Source of the DNA: an uncultured Bacteroidota bacterium
GTDB taxonomy: Bacteria > Bacteroidota > Bacteroidia > B-17B0 > Aurantibacillaceae
Assembly (NCBI GenBank): GCA_937868675.1
Contig: CALMNJ010000025.1
Coordinates: 1 to 5,129, forward strand
Direction: 5' to 3'
Length of the DNA: 5,129 bases
Shown here: positions 1 through 5,129 of the stretch, piece by piece
How the letters are laid out: each line of letters opens with the position of its first letter
Numbering within the stretch: the first letter of the stretch is position 1
The notes under the pieces: generated by a model
Database searches by the model: none
Told to the model about the DNA's origin: nothing
What the model saw: only the letters and a program-made list of their open reading frames with translations
Translations under genes and position numbers: made by a program

Positions 1-2810
1 GGGCAAACTGTTTCGCAGGGAGCGTGGTTACAGTGCTGACACATCATAGGCTGGAACGTCACTTTCGGATTTTCAGAAGGATTTTCCATATCCAGATACA
101 TCTGCCTTGTGGCAAGAAGTCCGTGCGCGTCCGCCGAATGTTTTGTAACATCCGAGCTGTAGTAGCGATCAATACGCAACCAATGCATGTCGCGGGTACG
201 GCTCACTTCGAGCTTGCCCACAACAGCCACATTATTTTCGGCGGTACAAGCCACAACGCAGGCACCACAACCAAAACACAGGTTCATGTCAATACTCATG
301 CCCCATTTATGACCGGGACGCGGATGCGCAGCCCACAAATCAACCTCGTTAACATTTACTTGTCCTTTTCCATGAACAGGCATGGTAACTTCTGGATTCC
401 AGTATTCTTTTCCGTTATCCTTAAATTCTTTGAGTGAAACCTCACGAAGCAATGCTTCCTCACGACCCATAATGGTATGCTGAATCTGAGTTGCTGCAAA
501 ACGATGTGTTTCTTTGGTATCGCTAATTGAAGCGCCAATTGCAATTGGCTGAATGGTTTCGTTAACAACACTCATGTAAGGGAATGCGTTCACGCCCACA
601 CCATAAGAAACTTTCATTTTTTCGTTGGCACGGCCATAGCCCAGAGCTAGTCCGATGGTTCCTTGAGCCTGACCTGGCTGTGGGTAAACTGGCACTTTTA
701 CAGCCGGCATGCCATTTACGCTGAGTTCAACAATTGATCCGTCAATATCCTGACGAAGCATTTGTTTAAGTCCAAGTTCCTTTACATCGGCCGGAGCCAT
801 TGTAATGTAATTATCCCAGGTTACTTTAGAGATCGGGTCAGGCAACTCCATGAGCCATGGGTTGTTGGTGTAATTACCATTTCCGATACCAATTTTTTCG
901 TAAACAAAAAGTTCAAACTTGCCGCCCTTAAGCGCTGTTGCCATAGCAGCAGCCTTGTTATAGTCAGGTGCAGGCAGTTCCTCTTTTTTCTCTTCCTTTT
1001 CTTTTACTGCTTTATTTTCCCTTTCGGCTGCAACTACGGGCATCCCAACCGAATCTTTGACAGCGTTCATCGCTTCGTCAATCATCAGAGCCACACCGTT
1101 AAGCGCTACTTTGCCGGTGGTATCAATTGGAAGTGGTGCGAAAACAGTTTCCTTTTCTTTCTGAACATATGTTTTCACACAACCATCATGAAGCGCATTC
1201 GCCCAGAATGTAGGGAAATCCCTGTGCTTACCCTGATTCGGGAACACACGGTTATTCCAGTATCCCTGCAGATAGGTCAGGTAATCTGATTTTAGGCCGG
1301 CCCATTTCAGAAGTGAGTCCTGAAACTGTCGGGTGCCTTCGTGACGTGGTTTTGAAAAAATAGGATTGATCGTAGGCTGCACCAGCGTGTACATGCCTGG
1401 TTTTGGATTGGCATCGCCCCACGATTCAAGATAGTGATTATCCGGGCAAACGATTGTAGATGTTTCTGCTGTCTCGTCCGGCATCTGTGCAAACGAAACA
1501 CGCACCGGTACTTTTGCAAAGGCCTCGGCAAACTTTAACGCGCCAGGCGCAGTGTAAACCGGGTTGCAATTATAGGTCATCAGCACATTTACCTTGCCTG
1601 CAGCCATTTCGGCTACCAGCTCCGCAAATTCCTTATCGTCGCTTTGTTTAAAGTTAAGGTAGTTCTCAACATCTACCGTTTTACCGTAGTTGTCGAGCAT
1701 TTTGTTTATTCCGTTCACAAGGGTTTGTACGCCCTCGTCATTGAGTCCACAAACGAGCAGTGATTTTCCTTTGTGATCTACCAGCATTTTAGCCACACTT
1801 TTAATGGCCTTTGTTGCTTCTTCGTTTCTAAGTTTTGTATCGCCGCCAACCGTTGAATTACCGGTAGCAGAAGCCACCTCGTTAAAGAACGCAGCTACCA
1901 CTTTTCCGATCTCACTTGGCTTAACCATATAGCGGTAATCGGCATTTGCACCGGTTACCGACATGTTGCTTTCGAAATGGTAGTGCCTGCCCATTTCAGG
2001 ATTTTCTTTCGAAACACGACGTGTTTTGGCGTGTTGTTTTGAGAACTCCTCCGGACTGAGCCAGTTACCAAGGAAATCGCAGGCAATGCCTACCGTAAGT
2101 TTGGATTTACCAAAGTCGTAAGATGAAACTACTGATTTACCAAACACATTTTTGTTTGCCCTGGCAAGTGCGCTGTACGATATGGCGTCGTAGGTAACGT
2201 GTTTTGTGCTGGGGTATTTGTTTATAAACTCAGCCACAACAGCCTTGGTAGAAGGACTGATGATGGTGGAAGTTAAAATACGTGTATTGCCCGATTTAAG
2301 TGCGGCTGCAACTTCGGTATCTACAGCAGACCAGGATGATTCCTGACCTTTGAGCCAGGGGCCACGCAGGCGGGCTCCGTCATACAATCCAAGAACAGAG
2401 GCCTGCACACGGGCATTAGTACCATTAAATGAATGGGCCTTTTCGTTGCTTTCAATTTTTATGGGGCGCCCTTCGCGGGTTTTTACAAGTACCGATGCGT
2501 AATCGTGTCCGTCGTAAAACGTGCTGGCATAAAAGTTAGCAACACCTGGTGTTACCTCTTCAGGCTTCACCACATAAGGAATAGAGCGGTTAACGGGAGT
2601 TTCGCAGGCGGCAAGCGCAACAGCAGCTGTAGAGAAGCCCATTATTTTCAAAAAGTCGCGGCGAGAAGTGCCACTTTCTGAGGCTTCATCCGTGCCAAGG
2701 AACTCGTCCATAGGAAGAGGTTCAGCAAACTCATTTTTACTTTGCTCCTGGAATTCGGGGCTATTGTGTAGCTCCGGCAATCCCCTCCAGTATTTTTTTG
2801 ACATAGACAT
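1..2810 (-). CDS. actB: Alternative complex III iron-sulfur subunit ActB (molybdopterin-oxidoreductase-like), 3' end outside window
   Basis: This is the periplasmic iron-sulfur subunit of alternative complex III, which relays electrons between the quinol site and the heme subunit. I read the frame by hand: 936 complete codons, no stop, running off the left edge. ATG at 2810 is chosen; a second in-frame ATG lies two codons later, and neither has a Shine-Dalgarno. Residues 50-55 (RRDFLK) are a twin-arginine motif, followed by a hydrophobic stretch and a lipobox L66-A67-A68-C69, so the protein is probably Tat-exported and lipid-anchored. Residues about 80-590 resemble the molybdopterin oxidoreductase fold, but no clustered cysteines precede residue 845, so the usual N-terminal [4Fe-4S] site is absent. 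That fits known ActB, whose first domain binds no Mo cofactor. A Lys/Glu-rich linker spans about 594-612. Cluster motifs follow: C845, C848, C851, C855 (CX2CX2CX3C) and C924, C927, C932, C936 (CX2CX4CX3CP). ActB is usually about 1,000 residues, so roughly the last 100, with further cluster ligands, are missing. It lies 33 nt downstream of actA, probably in one transcript. Confidence 0.95.
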   Translation of the reverse strand, partial: MSMSKKYWRGLPELHNSPEFQEQSKNEFAEPLPMDEFLGTDEASESGTSRRDFLKIMGFSTAAVALAACETPVNRSIPYVVKPEEVTPGVANFYASTFYDGHDYASVLVKTREGRPIKIESNEKAHSFNGTNARVQASVLGLYDGARLRGPWLKGQESSWSAVDTEVAAALKSGNTRILTSTIISPSTKAVVAEFINKYPSTKHVTYDAISYSALARANKNVFGKSVVSSYDFGKSKLTVGIACDFLGNWLSPEEFSKQHAKTRRVSKENPEMGRHYHFESNMSVTGANADYRYMVKPSEIGKVVAAFFNEVASATGNSTVGGDTKLRNEEATKAIKSVAKMLVDHKGKSLLVCGLNDEGVQTLVNGINKMLDNYGKTVDVENYLNFKQSDDKEFAELVAEMAAGKVNVLMTYNCNPVYTAPGALKFAEAFAKVPVRVSFAQMPDETAETSTIVCPDNHYLESWGDANPKPGMYTLVQPTINPIFSKPRHEGTRQFQDSLLKWAGLKSDYLTYLQGYWNNRVFPNQGKHRDFPTFWANALHDGCVKTYVQKEKETVFAPLPIDTTGKVALNGVALMIDEAMNAVKDSVGMPVVAAERENKAVKEKEEKKEELPAPDYNKAAAMATALKGGKFELFVYEKIGIGNGNYTNNPWLMELPDPISKVTWDNYITMAPADVKELGLKQMLRQDIDGSIVELSVNGMPAVKVPVYPQPGQAQGTIGLALGYGRANEKMKVSYGVGVNAFPYMSVVNETIQPIAIGASISDTKETHRFAATQIQHTIMGREEALLREVSLKEFKDNGKEYWNPEVTMPVHGKGQVNVNEVDLWAAHPRPGHKWGMSIDMNLCFGCGACVVACTAENNVAVVGKLEVSRTRDMHWLRIDRYYSSDVTKHSADAHGLLATRQMYLDMENPSENPKVTFQPMMCQHCNHAPCETVC

Positions 2811-2843
2811 TACGTTATATAAATCTTTAATGTTTTTAGATCT
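2811..2843 (-). other. actA-actB intergenic spacer without terminator
   Basis: These 33 nt separate the TAA stop of actA from the ATG of actB. The spacer is AT-rich, with no inverted repeat followed by a T run and no TAnnTTTG promoter match on the minus strand. No Shine-Dalgarno-like purine block sits 5-10 nt before the actB ATG, which is normal for Bacteroidota. The lack of a terminator supports co-transcription of the two subunit genes. Confidence 0.7.
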
Positions 2844-4121
2844 TTAGTAGTGGCATTTTGAGCACTCAAGACCACCAATCTTATCTACTGTGAACTTCAC
2901 GTCGTACTGGCCAGCGTATTTTTCTTTCAGTGCCGCGTGTAAACGGTCGTAGTAAGCATTTCCTGCCATAGCCACTTCTGTTTTGCGGTGACATTCAATA
3001 CACCATTTCATCGTAAGAGGCGACTTTTGCTCGGCTACAGTCATAGATTTAATATCGCCGTGGCAGTTTGAACATTCCTGCTTTCCAACCACAACGTGCT
3101 GTGAGTGATTGAAGTAAACGTGATCAGGAAGGTTGTGTACTTTAATCCACCTCAATGGATTTTGTTTGCTCTCGTCGTAGGTGCCAGTTTTTGGATCAAA
3201 GCCGGCAGCAGCATAAATTTTAGCTATTTCGGTTTCCTTGTACTGTGGACCTGATTGAATGGCTTTGTGACAATTCATACAAATATTTACCGAAGGTATT
3301 CCTGCATGGCGCGACTTTTCAACCGAACTGTGGCAGTATTGACAGGCAATTTCGTTATCGCCGGCGTGGAGCTTGTGAGAGAATTTAATAGGCTGCTCAG
3401 GCTTATAGCCTTTCTGGGTGCGCCAGTCGTAATACACGCCAATACGGAAACAGGCATCCCAACAACTTTTCATTCCGCCAAAAAGCAGGATAATGGCAAA
3501 TACACCAACAAGGCGACGGTTATTACCCATCCAGTGTTTAACATCCTGCCAGAACGTAGTTTCAGGATTTTCAGGCTTACCTTCCGAGCGATTGGAGGCG
3601 TTTTGCATCGAGGTGCGAACACTGCGCAGCGCACCAAGCATAATGGCAAGGATGATGATGACGCCAAGGATAAGGTAAAGAGGGTCAATGCCAGCCTCAG
3701 GTTCTTTTGGATCGCCACCAGTAGTGGTAGTTGTGGTTAAAGTTGGTGTAGGAGGTCCGGCCTTTAAATAAGCGATAACAGCGTCAACATCTTTATCGTT
3801 AAGTGTGCCTTCAAAAACGGTCATTTGCGCGTTACCGTATTTGGCCAGAACCTGCTTGGCATAAGCATCTCCCGACTTTATGAGTTTTTCATTGTTAATG
3901 ATCCATTTGTGCAGCCAATCACCCTTTGGGGCGCGGTCAAAAATGCCTTTTAAGCCGGGGCCTGTGAGCATCCGATCGGTAAATGGATCGTGACAAACGG
4001 CACAATTTTGCTTAAAAACCTTGGCCCCGTCCTGGGATTTGGCTGAAAAAACACCCAAAAATGCCGTGAGAACAAGGGTTGCCAGGGCTTTATAGGTGAA
4101 ACGAGTAAGTTGATTTTTCAT
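2844..4121 (-). CDS. actA: Alternative complex III multiheme cytochrome c subunit ActA
   Basis: This is the membrane-anchored multiheme cytochrome c of alternative complex III, the periplasmic electron wire paired with ActB. The 425-aa protein starts at ATG 4121. An upstream TTG at 4169 keeps the frame open but would put 16 polar residues before a good signal peptide. Residues 1-29 are that signal (K2, R7, K11; hydrophobic 12-25; likely cleavage after A27-K28-S29). A class I-like monoheme domain follows, with C40-A-V-C43-H44 and M100 as the likely sixth ligand. A linker with six consecutive threonines (129-134) leads to a membrane helix at about 147-165, and a second helix spans about 203-218. 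The C-terminal pentaheme domain has CXXCH at 260-264, 281-285, 350-354, 374-378 and 420-424. Signature ActA stretches are FSHKLHAGD (247-255), PDHVYFNHSQHV (332-343) and SPLTMKWC (367-374), and the protein ends CSKCHY. The six hemes in one chain match my memory of other Bacteroidota ActA proteins. It is the first gene of the leftward operon, with actB next. Confidence 0.96.
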   Translation of the reverse strand: MKNQLTRFTYKALATLVLTAFLGVFSAKSQDGAKVFKQNCAVCHDPFTDRMLTGPGLKGIFDRAPKGDWLHKWIINNEKLIKSGDAYAKQVLAKYGNAQMTVFEGTLNDKDVDAVIAYLKAGPPTPTLTTTTTTGGDPKEPEAGIDPLYLILGVIIILAIMLGALRSVRTSMQNASNRSEGKPENPETTFWQDVKHWMGNNRRLVGVFAIILLFGGMKSCWDACFRIGVYYDWRTQKGYKPEQPIKFSHKLHAGDNEIACQYCHSSVEKSRHAGIPSVNICMNCHKAIQSGPQYKETEIAKIYAAAGFDPKTGTYDESKQNPLRWIKVHNLPDHVYFNHSQHVVVGKQECSNCHGDIKSMTVAEQKSPLTMKWCIECHRKTEVAMAGNAYYDRLHAALKEKYAGQYDVKFTVDKIGGLECSKCHY

Positions 4122-4191
4122 ATAAAAATGCGAGAAATTTTTACAGTAGGAATATGCCCGATGTGACAAAATAATGACATAAAATCGTTGG

Positions 4192-4199
4192 CAAATTTA
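4192..4199 (-). promoter_or_regulatory. Candidate -7 element for the act operon
   Basis: On the minus strand this reads TAAATTTG, an exact match to the Bacteroidota -7 consensus TAnnTTTG. It would place the transcript start near 4185 and give actA a leader of about 65 nt. It is the only such match I found on this strand in the intergenic region. No TTG lies 17-23 nt upstream, so the -33 half is missing. A single 8-mer with two free positions can occur by chance in AT-rich DNA, so the call is weak. Confidence 0.3.
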
Positions 4200-4370
4200 A
4201 CAGAAGATTGAGAACTACGACCCTGATTTTTTAAATATTTTAACACGATATGTAATTTATAATCACTCTAAATAAATAACCACTGTTCGTTTTTTTCTTG
4301 CAATGAAGCCCCCTGCAAATAAGTTAAAGCGGGTCTTTCGTTCAACCTTTTTTTACCACAGACGAAATCT

Positions 4371-4400
4371 TTGTTAAGGCTGCCGAATTTGTTATATTTG
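4371..4400 (+). promoter_or_regulatory. Bacteroidota-type promoter (TTG - 19 nt - TATATTTG) for the rightward gene
   Basis: The -33 element is TTG at 4371-4373, preceded by T to give TTTG. The -7 element is TATATTTG at 4393-4400, matching TAnnTTTG exactly. The spacer is 19 nt, inside the 17-23 nt range described for flavobacterial housekeeping promoters. The start site is expected near 4405-4408, leaving an untranslated leader of about 160 nt before the ATG at 4565. Both halves and the spacing agree, so this is the best promoter call in the window, although no expression data are available. Confidence 0.6.
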
Positions 4401-4428
4401 GATAATAGCGGGTTGATTATTGCTGTTT

Positions 4429-4464
4429 GTTCGAACTGGAGTTTCGACCCCTTTGAGTTCGGAT
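4429..4464 (+). repeat. Imperfect inverted repeat in the probable 5' leader
   Basis: CGAACT (4432-4437) pairs with AGTTCG (4456-4461) across an 18-nt loop. As RNA the stem extends outward by one U-A and two G-U pairs to 9 bp (4429-4437 with 4456-4464). A competing pairing is possible between CTGGA (4436-4440) and TCCAG (4466-4470), which overlaps the left arm of the first. No T run follows, so it is not an intrinsic terminator. It could be a leader structure, a regulator-binding dyad, or chance. Confidence 0.25.
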
Positions 4465-4564
4465 TTCCAGGAATTTATTGTTATTAGTCAGACTTATCGT
4501 TTAGGTTTTTGGACTATGCCGGCGAAAAATTAACCATTTAAGTGTTTTACATGCATTCGAAAAC

Positions 4565-5129
4565 ATGAGTTTATGGAACGCGATATCCGGCGTTGGCCTC
4601 AGAGCAAACGATGCTTCTGAATACATCAGAAAAGCTCATCTTATTAACCGGATGTCGTTTTCCGGAGCTCTGGTCTCGCTATTGTTTGCCATTTATGTTT
4701 ACTTCATTGGTGATTATTCTTACCTGCCATTTGAGCTTGTAACCAGCCCGCTTGTTTTTGGTTACCTGCTATTTAGTCGTCTCAGGCGCTATTCCATTTC
4801 ATTATATTGGTTTTATGGCATCATTTTCATGAAGGTGTTTTGTTCCAGCATCGAGTTGCAGGGAAGCGGGGTTGAGTATTTTTTCATACCGCTTGGGCTT
4901 ATGGCTTTCACCATTCTGGAAAGCCTGGGAACCTGCGTACTTCTCCTTTTTATTTCGATGTTGGGCTTCTTCCTTTCCTATTGGACTAAACCCTATTATA
5001 ACAACCACTTTCAGCTCAGTGATGAGCTCTTGCGTTTTACTTTTATTCCAAACCTCATTTTCACCTTCGCGCTTTGCACAATAATGGTTTTACAATTCAG
5101 GATCGTAAGTCATAAATACGAGCAGGTTA
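4565..5129 (+). CDS. Six-helix integral membrane protein, probable N-terminal sensor region of a signalling protein (3' end outside window)
   Basis: I do not recognise a named gene. ATG 4565 is the first ATG in frame after a TAG at 4502, and 188 codons are open to the right edge. The first 29 residues are polar and likely cytoplasmic. Six hydrophobic segments follow, at about 31-49, 53-71, 76-95, 104-118, 121-139 and 156-178, with short loops. S71-R72-L73-R74-R75 lies between helices 2 and 3. After helix 6 come R179, H183-K184-Y185-E186, a polar helical turn that looks like the start of a cytoplasmic coiled coil. Inference: this layout is common in Bacteroidota sensor histidine kinases, PP2C-type phosphatases and cyclases, where a membrane module precedes the catalytic domain. 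No catalytic residues lie within the window, so the effector type is open, and a stand-alone membrane protein is possible. It is transcribed away from actA, from a good promoter match about 165 nt upstream. No Shine-Dalgarno is seen. Confidence 0.85.
   Translation, partial: MSLWNAISGVGLRANDASEYIRKAHLINRMSFSGALVSLLFAIYVYFIGDYSYLPFELVTSPLVFGYLLFSRLRRYSISLYWFYGIIFMKVFCSSIELQGSGVEYFFIPLGLMAFTILESLGTCVLLLFISMLGFFLSYWTKPYYNNHFQLSDELLRFTFIPNLIFTFALCTIMVLQFRIVSHKYEQV

Larger units (their letters stand above)
4122..4564. other. Divergent intergenic region between actA and the six-helix membrane protein gene
   Basis: These 443 nt separate two genes that point away from each other. I see no coding frame of useful length, no tRNA-like cloverleaf and no hairpin followed by a T run. 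The part nearest actA (about 4165-4300) is AT-rich with several T homopolymers, for example around 4289-4297. The region holds a weak -7 match facing actA, a good promoter match facing the right-hand gene, and an imperfect inverted repeat in the probable leader of that gene. The length is ample for regulator binding in both directions, but I recognise no operator. Confidence 0.75.

Noticed and set aside
24..437. Plus-strand open frames inside actB (24-437, 762-1289, 1460-1651, 2433-2681) and minus-strand ones (356-571, 1307-1531)
   Set aside because: All lie within the continuous actB frame, which has family-specific motifs throughout. Their translations are low-complexity or random-looking.
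1..2810. ActB as a catalytic molybdenum oxidoreductase, such as a formate dehydrogenase or polysulfide/nitrate reductase subunit
   Set aside because: There is no N-terminal cysteine cluster, the iron-sulfur domain is fused at the C-terminus, and a six-heme ActA lies directly upstream. That combination indicates ACIII.
3720..3737. Run of six threonine codons in actA as a simple-sequence or phase-variable repeat
   Set aside because: The codons are mixed (ACC, ACA, ACT), so there is no uniform repeat unit prone to slippage. It is a normal flexible linker.
3255..3740. 161-codon open frame on the plus strand inside actA
   Set aside because: It is antisense to a clearly recognised six-heme cytochrome, and its translation shows no domain, signal or membrane pattern. 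It is a shadow of the actA codon bias.
4122..4169. Upstream TTG extension of actA, adding 16 residues
   Set aside because: The extension starts with TTG, is polar and would bury a well-formed signal peptide that begins exactly at ATG 4121.
4289..4297. T-rich tract as an intrinsic terminator
   Set aside because: No stable hairpin precedes it on either strand, and no gene ends nearby.
4551..4568. Five-codon ORF ending in TGA at the start of the membrane protein gene
   Set aside because: It is too short to call as a gene and has no ribosome binding site. The overlap is kept only as a remark in the leader finding.
4802..5084. Short open frames on both strands (4802-5008 minus, 4872-5084 plus) inside the membrane protein gene
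   Set aside because: They overlap the longer frame from 4565, which has a consistent six-helix pattern and a promoter in the right place.

Overview
The window looks like chromosomal DNA from a Bacteroidota bacterium, of the Flavobacteriia/Cytophagia/Sphingobacteriia type. Three things point there. The two leftward genes are closest, from family knowledge, to the ActA and ActB proteins of Bacteroidota. No start codon has a clear Shine-Dalgarno sequence. The intergenic region carries a good match to the Bacteroidota housekeeping promoter (TTG, about 19 nt, TAnnTTTG). No species can be named from this sequence alone.

Layout: (1) positions 1-2810, minus strand, hold actB, which is cut at its 3' end by the left window edge; all 936 codons inside the window are open. 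(2) Positions 2811-2843 are a 33-nt spacer without a terminator. (3) Positions 2844-4121, minus strand, hold complete actA (425 aa). (4) Positions 4122-4564 are a 443-nt divergent intergenic region with promoter candidates in both directions. (5) From 4565 to the right edge, plus strand, is the start of a gene for a six-helix membrane protein of sensor-like layout. Its C-terminal, probably signalling, part lies outside the window.

actA and actB are the first two genes of an alternative complex III (ACIII, quinol:cytochrome c/HiPIP oxidoreductase) operon running leftward. actC and the other subunits are expected beyond position 1. ActA carries six CXXCH heme c sites and two membrane segments. 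ActB is an exported iron-sulfur protein with a twin-arginine signal and a lipobox. Together they form the periplasmic electron wire of ACIII, which takes electrons from menaquinol and passes them to cytochrome c or straight to a terminal oxidase. The divergent membrane protein could share regulation with the operon, but the sequence does not prove a link.

No mobile element, CRISPR array, RNA gene or clearly new system is visible. The least familiar parts are the truncated divergent membrane protein and its roughly 160-nt leader.
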